Positions 15,170-23,748 of a stretch of 64,000 nt of DNA are shown piece after piece. A program made the position numbers and the translations under genes. Under the pieces are notes generated by a model. The model was given only the letters and a program-made list of their open reading frames with translations. It was not told where the DNA came from and did not search any database. Every line of letters starts with the position of its first letter. The stretch's first letter is position 1. This stretch comes from JBJXHN01 sp046233135 (GTDB lineage Bacteria; Pseudomonadota; Alphaproteobacteria; Rhodospirillales; Rhodospirillaceae): contig JBJXHN010000001.1 in assembly GCA_046233135.1 (NCBI GenBank), forward strand, positions 806,001 through 870,000. The letters are read 5' to 3'.

Positions 15170-17392
15170 CTAATACCGGGACCACGGCCGGTCCCCCACC
15201 GCGTCGGCAACGGTGCGGGTGGTGACGGTGCCGTCCGTGGCGATCCATAGCGCCACGGCGCCACTGCGCGCCAGCGACGTCCGATCAATCACGATGGCCG
15301 CCCCGGGCAGCGGTGGCGCGCTCAGGTCGCCGGCGATCACCCCATCGGCCAGCGGCGCATCCTCCATCAAGGCCGCCAGGGTGTGCGGCAAGGCCAGAAG
15401 CCGCCCGTTCAGCCGATACAGGCAGCCCTGACGGTCGCAGGACAGCCGGCCATCGGCCGTTTCCCCCCCGTCCGGGAACAGGCCGCCATCGGGTCCGTGG
15501 GCTTCGGCCCACAGCTCGCGGGAAAAGGCGCCCTTGCGCTCGGTCGAGAACAGCAGCCCGCCATCGGCGGCGCGGGCGGCCAGCAAGGCCCCGTCCCGGC
15601 TGACCAGAAGATCCGGCTGGGCGACAAGCCAGGGCACGGCCGTGCCGACCACCAGCCCCGCGACCCCGGCCCAGCGCCAGGACCGCCGCCACAGGCACAG
15701 CCAAAGGCCCCCCACCGCCACCAGCCCCAGGGTCCATCCCGGTCCGGCGGGCACGGCCATCACCGCGCCGGGCCAGCCGGCCACGGTCCGGGCCACCAGC
15801 ACCACCCAATCCAGTCCCCAGGACAGCGGCACCAGCGCCCAGCTTTCCAGCCCCAGGGGCATCAGGGCCAGGGCGGCCAGGCACCAGGGCATGATCCAGA
15901 AGCCCATGACCGGGACGGCGGCCACATTGGCCACCAGACCGTACAGGGCGATCTTGTGGAAATGGAAGGCCGCGAACGGCATGGTCGCGAATCCCGCCAC
16001 CAGGGTGGTCACCACCAGGGTTGCCAGATAGACCACCCCCGCCCGCGCCGGACCACCCCCGGCCTGCGCCCGCCACTGCCCCAGACGCGGCCACAGGCTT
16101 TCATAGGTGGCGACCAGGGCGATGACGGCGGCGAAGCTCATCTGGAAGCTGGGACCGAGCAGGCTTTCCGGCCGCAGCAGCAGCACCGCTCCGGCGGCCA
16201 GGGCCACGGTGCGCATGGAGATCGCCGTCCGGTCGGCCAGCACGGCCAGCAGCACCAGCCCGGTCATGACAAAGGCCCGCTGGGCCGGCACGCCGCCGCC
16301 GGACAGCAGCAGATAGCCGGCGATGCCCCCCAGGGCCGCGACGGCCGCCACCTTCTTGATCGGCCAGGCCAGCGCCGCCCGGGGCCACAATGCCAGCCCG
16401 CCGCGCACCAGCAGGAACAGCAATCCGCCGACCATCGACATGTGCAGGCCGGAGATCGCCAGCAGATGCGCAAGGCCGGAGGCACGCAAGGCGTCCTGCA
16501 CGTCTTCGGGCACGCTGCGCCGTTCACCGGTGATCAGGGCCGCCGCCAATGCCCCGCCCGGTCCCTCCTCCGCCCCTGCCGCCTGAAGCGGCCACCGGGT
16601 CACATCTTCGGCTTGAAGAAGCCGCCGGGTCACACCTGCGGCTTGAAGAAGCCGCCGTGTCACAATGGTGCGCAGACGCTCCACCCCCTGACGCGCCATT
16701 TCCGCCGGACTGTCGGCGCTGTCATCCCCCGCTGGCGGCGCCACGGCCTGCATGGGGCCGAGGGCATAGCCGACGCCGCCGATGCGGTCGAACCACAGGC
16801 CGCGGGCGAAATCGAAGGCGCCCGGCGCGACGGGGGCCGGCGGTGGCATCAGCATGGCCGACAGGCGGATCCGCTGGCCCGGCATGGGGCCGCCGGGCAG
16901 CGCCTCGTCCGGATAAAGCCGCAGCCGCACCCGCTCCGGCGTGCCGTCTTCCGCCAGCCCCTCCACCACCAGACGGTCGAGCACCAGCCGCCAGCCCTCG
17001 TCCTGGGGTTCGACCGTGCGGATGCGGCCTTCCACGGTCAGCGGGCCGAGGCGCTGCCCGATCACCGGGGCGGCGACGCTCTGGCTCCAGGCCTGGGCGA
17101 CGGTCAGCCCCAGCAGCAGGGCGACCAGGACCCGGGCCAGGGCGGGCAGCAGTTCGCGATCCCGCAGGCCCGGCAGCACGAAGGCCAGCGCGGCAAGGCC
17201 GGCCGGTGCCAGCCAGGCGGGCGGTTCGGCCGGCAGCGCGAAATAGACCGCGACCCCGAATCCGAGAAAAACCGGCAGCCAGAGAATCCAGCGCCCCCGC
17301 TCCGCCCCCAGCAGGCGGACCAGCAGGCCCGGCGGGGCCTCCTCTGGCGGATCCCAAGAGCCGGCTAGGCTGGGAAATGCCCCATCGGACAC
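15170..17392 (-). CDS. comEC: ComEC/Rec2 family DNA uptake channel protein
   Basis: 740 residues with a GTG start (GTGTCCGATGGG). Order: N-terminal membrane helices (about 35-110), an OB-like soluble part (TVEGRIRTVEPQDEGWRL), then the competence domain with the signature ALITGERRSVPEDVQDALRASG and LAHLLAISGLHMSMVGG (about 280-320) and many helices. It ends with a short soluble tail of about 120 residues instead of a full metallo-beta-lactamase domain; no HxHxDH motif is visible. It transports single-stranded DNA in naturally competent bacteria, though many alphaproteobacteria carry it without known competence. Three 30-bp repeats lie inside the gene. It is divergent from gltX and ends 9 bp from the MarR-like gene on the opposite strand. 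Confidence 0.9.
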   Translation of the reverse strand: MSDGAFPSLAGSWDPPEEAPPGLLVRLLGAERGRWILWLPVFLGFGVAVYFALPAEPPAWLAPAGLAALAFVLPGLRDRELLPALARVLVALLLGLTVAQAWSQSVAAPVIGQRLGPLTVEGRIRTVEPQDEGWRLVLDRLVVEGLAEDGTPERVRLRLYPDEALPGGPMPGQRIRLSAMLMPPPAPVAPGAFDFARGLWFDRIGGVGYALGPMQAVAPPAGDDSADSPAEMARQGVERLRTIVTRRLLQAAGVTRRLLQAEDVTRWPLQAAGAEEGPGGALAAALITGERRSVPEDVQDALRASGLAHLLAISGLHMSMVGGLLFLLVRGGLALWPRAALAWPIKKVAAVAALGGIAGYLLLSGGGVPAQRAFVMTGLVLLAVLADRTAISMRTVALAAGAVLLLRPESLLGPSFQMSFAAVIALVATYESLWPRLGQWRAQAGGGPARAGVVYLATLVVTTLVAGFATMPFAAFHFHKIALYGLVANVAAVPVMGFWIMPWCLAALALMPLGLESWALVPLSWGLDWVVLVARTVAGWPGAVMAVPAGPGWTLGLVAVGGLWLCLWRRSWRWAGVAGLVVGTAVPWLVAQPDLLVSRDGALLAARAADGGLLFSTERKGAFSRELWAEAHGPDGGLFPDGGETADGRLSCDRQGCLYRLNGRLLALPHTLAALMEDAPLADGVIAGDLSAPPLPGAAIVIDRTSLARSGAVALWIATDGTVTTRTVADAVGDRPWSRY
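16581..16670 (-). repeat. Three 30-bp in-frame tandem repeats in comEC
   Basis: Units at 16581-16610, 16611-16640 and 16641-16670 encode VTRRLLQA plus two residues, three times with slight variation (VTRRLLQAAG, VTRRLLQAED, VTRWPLQAAG), in the soluble linker just before the competence domain. The frame is kept. Confidence 0.92.
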
Positions 17393-17581
17393 GGGGTGAC
17401 GCTCCTTTGATGCACTGCGACACCTGATATGCTACACACTCCCGCCCGGACGTGCCAATCGGCCCCTTCGGGCCACCGCCGCACCCCCCTGAAGGCGGTT
17501 GTTCCGGGACCTCTAAAGCCTTGTTTTCGCGGCATCATCGGCCGCCTTCGCGTTTGCCGTCATAGGAGACTGGCCCACGTC

Positions 17582-18985
17582 ATGACCGTTGTGACTCGTT
17601 TCGCCCCCTCGCCCACCGGATTCCTGCACATCGGCGGTGCCCGCACGGCGCTGTTCAACTGGCTTTTCGCCCGCCATCACGGCGGAAAGTTCCTGCTGCG
17701 CATCGAGGATACGGACCGCAAACGCTCCACGCCCGAAGCGGTGGAGGCCATTTTCGATGGCCTGACCTGGCTGGGCCTGGATTGGGACGACGAGCCCACA
17801 TTCCAGTTTGCCCGTGCCGAGCGCCATGCCGAAGCCGCCTATCAGTTGCTGGACGCCGGCCTGGCCTACCGCTGCTATTGCTCCGCCGAAGAACTGGCGG
17901 CCATGCGCGAAGAGCAGAAGGCCAAGGGCCTGCCGCCCGGCTATGACGGGCGCTGGCGCGACCGGGATCCCTCCGAAGCCCCCGAAGGCGTGGAGCCGGT
18001 GATCCGCTTCAAGGCCCCGCGTCAGGGTGAAGAGAAGATTTCCGATCTGGTTCAAGGGGATGTCACCGTTTCCAACAACCAGCTGGACGACATGATCCTG
18101 CTGCGCAAGGACGGTTCGCCCACGTATATGCTTGCGGTGGTCGTCGACGATCACGACATGGGGGTTACCCACGTCATCCGTGGGGACGACCATTTGACCA
18201 ACGCTTTCCGGCAAACCCAGCTCTACAAGGCACTGGGCTGGACCCCGCCGGTCTTCGCCCACATTCCGCTCATTCACGGCCCCGATGGCGCCAAGCTGTC
18301 CAAGCGGCACGGCGCCCTGGGGGCCGAAGCCTACCGCGACATGGGCTTCCTGCCCGAAGCCATGCGCAACTATCTGGTTCGCCTGGGCTGGGCCCATGGA
18401 GATGACGAGATCTTCTCCACCGATCAGGCGATCGCGTGGTTCGACCTGGGCGGCGTGGGCCGCTCGCCGGCCCGCTTCGACATGACCAAGCTGACCGCCC
18501 TGAACGGCCATTACATGCGCCACGGGGATGACGCCGCCCTGACCGATCTGGTGGCCCCGCGACTCGCTTCCCTGCTGGATGTGCCGGCGGATGCGGTGAT
18601 GCGGGACCGGCTGCTGAAGGGAATGGCGGGCCTGAAGGAACGGGCCAAGACGCTGATCGACCTGACCGACATGGCCAAGGTCTATGCGGCGCCCCGCCCG
18701 CTGCCCATCGACGACAAGGCGGCCAAGGCCCTGTCGGACGAAGGCAAGGACGTGCTGGCCGAGGTGGAAGCCCGGCTGACCGCCCTGGAGACCTGGAGCC
18801 GCGAGGCCCTGGAAGAAGATGCCCGGCTCTTGTCCGAGGACAAGGGCCTCAAGCTGGGCAAGGTCGCCCAGCCAATAAGAGCGGCGGTGACCGGAACAAC
18901 GGTATCACCGCCCATTTTTGAAGTGATGGAGATCCTCGGGAAAACGGAAACGTTGGCCCGTATCGCAGACGCCAGGACCGCGTAG
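17582..18985 (+). CDS. gltX: Glutamyl-tRNA synthetase
   Basis: 467 residues, class I aminoacyl-tRNA synthetase. The HIGH motif is in TRFAPSPTGFLHIGGARTAL (residues 5-24) and the KMSKS-type motif reads KLSKRHGALG near residue 238. The catalytic insert LRIEDTDRKRSTPEAVEAI and the C-terminal anticodon-binding domain are complete. The ATG at 17582 matches the family N-terminus; the 51 upstream codons in frame do not. It charges tRNA-Glu (and possibly tRNA-Gln). It is followed 139 bp later by gltA on the same strand, a typical Rhodospirillales arrangement. Confidence 0.97.
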   Translation: MTVVTRFAPSPTGFLHIGGARTALFNWLFARHHGGKFLLRIEDTDRKRSTPEAVEAIFDGLTWLGLDWDDEPTFQFARAERHAEAAYQLLDAGLAYRCYCSAEELAAMREEQKAKGLPPGYDGRWRDRDPSEAPEGVEPVIRFKAPRQGEEKISDLVQGDVTVSNNQLDDMILLRKDGSPTYMLAVVVDDHDMGVTHVIRGDDHLTNAFRQTQLYKALGWTPPVFAHIPLIHGPDGAKLSKRHGALGAEAYRDMGFLPEAMRNYLVRLGWAHGDDEIFSTDQAIAWFDLGGVGRSPARFDMTKLTALNGHYMRHGDDAALTDLVAPRLASLLDVPADAVMRDRLLKGMAGLKERAKTLIDLTDMAKVYAAPRPLPIDDKAAKALSDEGKDVLAEVEARLTALETWSREALEEDARLLSEDKGLKLGKVAQPIRAAVTGTTVSPPIFEVMEILGKTETLARIADARTA

Positions 18986-19124
18986 AGTCCAAGGAGAACT
19001 TTCCCGAAAGAAAAGCCGCTTGTTGCGGAAGGTTTTCGTGTATTGTTCGCCCAACCGTGAGGCCGGGGCGAACCGGTTCCGAAACAAATTTCGACAACCC
19101 GCTTAACCATGGGGGATCACGCCT

Positions 19125-20426
19125 ATGACGGACACCAAAGATTCGGTGACGATGACCGACAACCGTACCGGCAAGTCTTATGACTTTCCGGTACTGAAGG
19201 GCTCCACCGGTCCCGACGTCGTGGACATTCGGAAATTCTACGCCGATACCGGCATGTTCACTTACGACCCGGGCTACACGTCCACTGGTTCGTGCTCCTC
19301 GTCGATCACCTATATCGACGGCGACGCCGGCGTCCTGCTTCATCGCGGGTATGCCATCGACGATCTTGCCGAAAACTGCGACTTCATGGAAGTCTGCTAT
19401 CTGCTGCTGCGTGGCGAGCTGCCGAACGCGGCGGAGAAGACCGAGTTCGAAAAGACCATCACCTACCACACGATGGTTCATGAGCAGATTCATCGTTTCT
19501 ACGACGGCTTCCGCCGCGATGCCCACCCGATGGCCATCATGTGCGGCGTGGTTGGCGCCCTGTCCGCCTTCTACCACGACAGCACCAACATCGCCGATCC
19601 GATGCAGCGCATGATCGCCCAGCACCGTCTGGTCGCGAAGATGCCGACGATTGCCGCCTGGGCCTACAAGTACTCCCAGGGTCAGCCCTTCATGTACCCG
19701 CGCAACGACCTGACCTACGCGGAAAACTTCCTGTACATGATGTTCGCGACCCCGTGCGAGGAATACAAGGTCAGCCCGGTTCTGGCCCGTGCCATGGACC
19801 GCATCCTGATCCTGCACGCCGACCACGAACAGAACGCGTCGACCTCGACCGTCCGTCTGGCCGGTTCTTCGGGCGCCAACCCGTTTGCCTGTATCGCCGC
19901 CGGCATCGCCTCTCTGTGGGGTCCGGCGCACGGTGGTGCGAACGAAGCGGTGCTGAAGATGCTGACCGAAATCGGCACCCCGGACAACGTGGACAAGTTC
20001 GTCGCCAAGGCCAAGGACAAGAACGATCCGTTCCGTCTGATGGGCTTCGGTCACCGCGTCTACAAGAACTACGACCCGCGCGCCAAGATCATGGCTCAGA
20101 CCTGCCACGAAGTGCTGGAAGAGCTGGGCGTGCAGGACGAGCCGCTGCTCGAAATCGCCATGCGCCTCGAAAAGTACGCTCTGGAAGACGAATACTTCAT
20201 CGAGAAGAAGCTGTACCCGAACGTCGATTTCTACTCGGGCATCATCTTCCGTGCCATGGGTATTCCGGTCTCCATGTTCACCTGCCTGTTCGCCCTGGCG
20301 CGCACGGTGGGCTGGATCAGCCAGTGGAAGGAAATGATCGAGGATCCGGACCAGCGGATCGGTCGTCCCCGCCAGCTGTTCACGGGTTCGGTCAAGCGCG
20401 ATTTCGTGGCCATGGAAAAGCGCTGA
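19125..20426 (+). CDS. gltA: Citrate synthase (type II)
   Basis: 433 residues, full length. Family motifs: GYTSTGSCSSSITYIDGDAG, the HADHEQNASTSTVRLAGSSG segment with catalytic His, LWGPAHGGANEAVLKML, and FRLMGFGHRVYKNYDPRAK with the second catalytic His. It condenses oxaloacetate with acetyl-CoA in the TCA cycle. Codon use is strongly biased to C-ending codons, as in highly expressed genes. The message ends at the terminator at 20479-20511. Confidence 0.98.
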   Translation: MTDTKDSVTMTDNRTGKSYDFPVLKGSTGPDVVDIRKFYADTGMFTYDPGYTSTGSCSSSITYIDGDAGVLLHRGYAIDDLAENCDFMEVCYLLLRGELPNAAEKTEFEKTITYHTMVHEQIHRFYDGFRRDAHPMAIMCGVVGALSAFYHDSTNIADPMQRMIAQHRLVAKMPTIAAWAYKYSQGQPFMYPRNDLTYAENFLYMMFATPCEEYKVSPVLARAMDRILILHADHEQNASTSTVRLAGSSGANPFACIAAGIASLWGPAHGGANEAVLKMLTEIGTPDNVDKFVAKAKDKNDPFRLMGFGHRVYKNYDPRAKIMAQTCHEVLEELGVQDEPLLEIAMRLEKYALEDEYFIEKKLYPNVDFYSGIIFRAMGIPVSMFTCLFALARTVGWISQWKEMIEDPDQRIGRPRQLFTGSVKRDFVAMEKR

Positions 20427-20478
20427 TCCAACGCTTCGCCTGCGCCCCGCCCGGTCGGGACGCAGGCCACTGGATCGG

Positions 20479-20511
20479 AAAAGGCGGCCTCCTTGGCGGG
20501 ACCGCCTTTTT
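20479..20511 (+). terminator. Terminator after gltA
   Basis: AAAAGGCGG and CCGCCTTTTT flank a 14-base loop. A-run on the left and T-run on the right let it act for both strands, serving gltA and the convergent SDR gene. Confidence 0.88.
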
Positions 20512-20541
20512 CAATGGTCAATGGCGGGGCGGCAGGCGGCG

Positions 20542-21294
20542 TTATGCCTTGGTGATCGAATTGCCGCCGTCGGCGGTGAAGGCCGTTCCGGTCACGAACG
20601 ACGCCTGATCGGACGCCAGGAACAGCGCGGCCCGGGCGATTTCTTCCGGCGCGGCCAGGCGCTTCAGGGCATGAAAGCCGGCCACCGTTTCCAGAACCGC
20701 CGGATCCTCACCGGCCATCGGCGTCCGCGTGCCGCCGGGCAGCAGGGCGTTCACCCGGACCCCCGCCGCCCCGTGCTCGACGGCCAGCACCTGGGTCAGG
20801 CCGATCAGACCGGCCTTGCTCGCCGCATAGGCCGCCATGCCCGGCAGCCCGATGGTGTGACCGACGAAGCTTGAAGTAAAGATCAGCGAGCCGCCGCCCC
20901 GGGCATGCAGGGCCGGCAGCTGGGCCTTGGCCCCCAGGAAGGCGCCTGTCAGATTGGTGGCCATCACCGTCTCCCAGGTTTCCGGCGTCATCTCCGGCAG
21001 GGGACCCAGCGTGCCCAGGATCCCGGCGTTGTTGAAGGCGATGTCCAGGCCGCCGAACCGCTTGGCCGCCAGGGCGACCAGGGCCTGATGATAGGCTCCG
21101 TCCCGGATGTCGCCGGCCAGGATTTCCACCCGTCCGCCGGCCCCGCGAATATGTGTTGCCAGGTCCTGAAGCAGGGATTCTCGCCGGGCGGCCAGCACCA
21201 CGGCGGCACCTTCGGCCGCGAAAAGGGCGGCAGCGGCCGCGCCGATACCACTGCTGGCGCCCGTGATCAGGGCCACTTTGTCCTTCAACTGCAT
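20542..21294 (-). CDS. Short-chain dehydrogenase/reductase (SDR)
   Basis: 250 residues, classical SDR. The NAD(P)-binding motif is TGASSGIGAAAA (about 13-24), NNAG occurs as AFNNAGILG, the catalytic Ser lies in FTSSFVGH, and the catalytic YxxxK is YAASK. The C-terminus ASFVTGTAFTADGGNSI is typical. The ATG at 21294 is preceded by GGAGAACG. It resembles glucose-1-dehydrogenase/3-oxoacyl reductase-like SDRs; the substrate is unknown. It is convergent with gltA and divergent from the multicopper oxidase gene, with a 181-bp shared upstream region. Confidence 0.9.
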   Translation of the reverse strand: MQLKDKVALITGASSGIGAAAAALFAAEGAAVVLAARRESLLQDLATHIRGAGGRVEILAGDIRDGAYHQALVALAAKRFGGLDIAFNNAGILGTLGPLPEMTPETWETVMATNLTGAFLGAKAQLPALHARGGGSLIFTSSFVGHTIGLPGMAAYAASKAGLIGLTQVLAVEHGAAGVRVNALLPGGTRTPMAGEDPAVLETVAGFHALKRLAAPEEIARAALFLASDQASFVTGTAFTADGGNSITKA

Positions 21295-21475
21295 GGATCG
21301 TTCTCCGATGGGGACGTGATAGCAGCCAGACTGAGGCATGGGGCGGCACGGCGCCCACCCGATCCTTGCTGCTGTCATTCTGGGTGCCCAAAATCCGCTT
21401 CCCCCGGTCCTTCCCGGCCCTTTAAGGTGCGGCCTTCAGACCTTTTCGGATGGTGTGTGGACGGAGGACGAAACG

Positions 21476-22945
21476 ATGACCCAAGGCGGACCCCTGATCA
21501 CCCGTCGCGGACTCCTGGCTGGCGGGGCAACCCTTCTCGGTGCCGCCGCCCTGTCCAGCGCCACCTTCCGCGCCTCCTATGGCCGGCCGCTGGGACCGGA
21601 AGCCAGGGCGCTGTCCGACAAGGTGGTCAAGGTGGACTTCACCGCCACCCAGCGCCCCACCGCCCTGCCCTGTTTCGGTGGCCGCGCCCTGCCCATGTGG
21701 ACTTTCAGCGACGAGGGCATTCCGGTCATCCGCATGCGCTTGGGCGACACGCTGGAAGCCAGGGTGGCCAATGCCCTGCCGACGGAGGCCTACCTCACCG
21801 TCCACTGGCACGGCCTGCGCATTCCCAATGCCCAGGACGGCGTCCCCCTGATCACCCAGCCCCCCATTCCCGCCGGCGAGCCGTTCACCTATCGCTTTAC
21901 GCCACCGGATCCGGGGACGTTCTTCTTCCATTCCCACTGCGACACGGTGACCACGCTGGGCCGGGGGCTCGCCGGCGTGCTGATCGTCGAGGGCGACGAG
22001 ACCGAGCCCTATGACGCTGACGAAGTGATCCTGCTGAAGGACTGGAACCTCACCGAAGCCGGCGACGATTTCGCGGACTTCTACACGGAGCAGGGAGCGG
22101 CCCGGGCCGGCACGTTCGGCCAGGTGCGCAGCGCCAACGGCGCGATCAATCCACGCATCCCCGTTCCCGCCGGGGCGGACGTGCGGCTGCGCATCCTCAA
22201 TGTCGATGCCACCCGCATCGTCGGTGTCGGCATTCGGGGTGCCCAGGCCGATGCGGCCGTGGTGGCCATCGACGGCTGCGGCGTCACGCCTTTCCGCTCC
22301 AAGTACATGATCCTCGGGCCGGCGCAGCGGGTGGATATGGTCATCCGCACGCCGGCAGACGGCGGCGTGGTCGAGGTCATGGACATGCGCCGGGCCGAGC
22401 CCCTGACGCTGGCCCATCTGATCGCCGAGGGCAAGAACCGGCGCAGCGGTCCTTTTGATCCCGCGCCGCTCGCGGCTCCGGCCATGGCGGCCCCGGACCT
22501 AGACAACGCCATCGGCCTGCCCTTCGAGTTCGCCTCTTCTCCGCTCGGGTCGGTCAGTGCCAAACTGTCGGACGAAGGCTTCAGCATGTGTTCGGCCAGC
22601 CAGACCTTCTGGACGATCAACCAGACCGCCTGGCCCCAGGGCGTGGCGACGGTGGATCAGCTGCCGCCGCCGATCGCCACATTGCAGCGCGGGCAGACCT
22701 ATGTGTTCGAGCTGGCCAACATCTCCAAGCAGTTCCACCCGATCCACATGCACGGGCACAGCTTCATGGTGCTGTCCCAGGACAAGATCGACCTGCCGCC
22801 GCACCGGGCGGACACGGTGATGCTGCCGCCCCGCGAACGCACCCGCATCGCCTTCGTCGCCGACAACCCCGGGGACTGGATGTTCCACTGCCACATCATC
22901 GAACACCAGGAAACCGGGATGATGTCCTATCTGCGGGTGACGTGA
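21476..22945 (+). CDS. Multicopper oxidase family protein, Tat-exported
   Basis: 489 residues. The N-terminus has a twin-arginine signal (TRRGLLAGGATLLGAAALSS). All four copper-binding motifs are present: HWHG (type 2/3), HSHC, HPIHMHGHSF (type 1/2/3), and HCHIIEHQETGMM with the axial Met of a type 1 site. Three cupredoxin domains fit the length. The layout is of the CopA/CueO/FtsP-like group, and it probably oxidises Cu(I), metal ions or phenols in the periplasm. ACGGAGGACG precedes the ATG. No copper-resistance genes are adjacent. It lies immediately before the 23-33 kb island. Confidence 0.92.
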   Translation: MTQGGPLITRRGLLAGGATLLGAAALSSATFRASYGRPLGPEARALSDKVVKVDFTATQRPTALPCFGGRALPMWTFSDEGIPVIRMRLGDTLEARVANALPTEAYLTVHWHGLRIPNAQDGVPLITQPPIPAGEPFTYRFTPPDPGTFFFHSHCDTVTTLGRGLAGVLIVEGDETEPYDADEVILLKDWNLTEAGDDFADFYTEQGAARAGTFGQVRSANGAINPRIPVPAGADVRLRILNVDATRIVGVGIRGAQADAAVVAIDGCGVTPFRSKYMILGPAQRVDMVIRTPADGGVVEVMDMRRAEPLTLAHLIAEGKNRRSGPFDPAPLAAPAMAAPDLDNAIGLPFEFASSPLGSVSAKLSDEGFSMCSASQTFWTINQTAWPQGVATVDQLPPPIATLQRGQTYVFELANISKQFHPIHMHGHSFMVLSQDKIDLPPHRADTVMLPPRERTRIAFVADNPGDWMFHCHIIEHQETGMMSYLRVT

Positions 22946-23001
22946 TGGACCCGGTCAGACCTTCATGCTGTCAGGCAATTTTCAGGGAAAAAAGAATGCC
23001 C

Positions 23002-23748
23002 TCAACGATAGCCTTTACTTGAGCACTGCCACGATGTCTTCATTTGATAGTGCCGCAACTCAAGGAACATATCGTCCAGCTTCGACATCAGAACACTGCT
23101 GGATCGAGAATTTTCTCCCGTTATCTGCTTAAGGAGGTCAAAAATGGCATCATAGCGAACCAGACTTAAATCATGACCAATAATTTCACGACGAATATAA
23201 CCAGCCGCCACTTCCTTTCGAACATTCCCCTTCATTAGCCGCAACACATCAAACATTACAGCCAACACGTCCCTATCAAGATTAGATTTTTTAGATACAC
23301 TGCCATTTTTTTCCGTATCGCCATGAGCCCCATAGCCCACTGCCTTCAATATATTGAAGACACGTGTCGCTTCGAACCCGCAGACAGGGCATGAGACCGG
23401 CTTTATCGGAAGGCCGGCGTAATTAAGCATCCACCCCTTTGCCCATTCGTCAAATTCCGGGAACAAAATATATCTCTTCAAACCTGATGAGTTGACTGTT
23501 CCAAACAGCCAATGACAGACCGGACAGTGTTGAACCCGATCGTATAGCTCACTGTAGTGCATCAAGGCAGGATATTTATAATTTGAAAGGGTGTGACAGG
23601 CTGAACAATGAGCATGGCCTCCGCCGCGATGCTGGTAAAACTCGCGACGTCTTTCCCAAGGCTCCGCCCCGGCAACGCATCCGAAGGGGTTCGGACAAAA
23701 GGCTGGTTCCTTAACCCCCCGATTGAATGTGCGATACGGCCGCCTCAT
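23002..23748 (-). CDS. Small zinc-knuckle protein of the tubulin-like locus (unknown function)
   Basis: 248 residues, not recognised as a named family. It has three CxxC pairs (Cys48/51, Cys75/78, Cys120/123) plus Cys18/Cys24 and several His, an arrangement suggesting two or more zinc ribbons. The C-terminal 100 residues are helical and charged (LDRDVLAVMFDVLRLMKG, YDAIFDLLKQITGENS). No signal peptide or membrane segment is seen, so it is probably cytoplasmic. Its ATG overlaps the tubulin-like stop codon (TGATG), indicating translational coupling. The C-terminus of the tubulin-like protein carries similar CxxC ribbons. It is clearly A+T-richer than the flanking chromosome. A scaffold, adaptor or nucleic-acid-binding role is possible. 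Confidence 0.75.
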   Translation of the reverse strand: MRRPYRTFNRGVKEPAFCPNPFGCVAGAEPWERRREFYQHRGGGHAHCSACHTLSNYKYPALMHYSELYDRVQHCPVCHWLFGTVNSSGLKRYILFPEFDEWAKGWMLNYAGLPIKPVSCPVCGFEATRVFNILKAVGYGAHGDTEKNGSVSKKSNLDRDVLAVMFDVLRLMKGNVRKEVAAGYIRREIIGHDLSLVRYDAIFDLLKQITGENSRSSSVLMSKLDDMFLELRHYQMKTSWQCSSKGYR

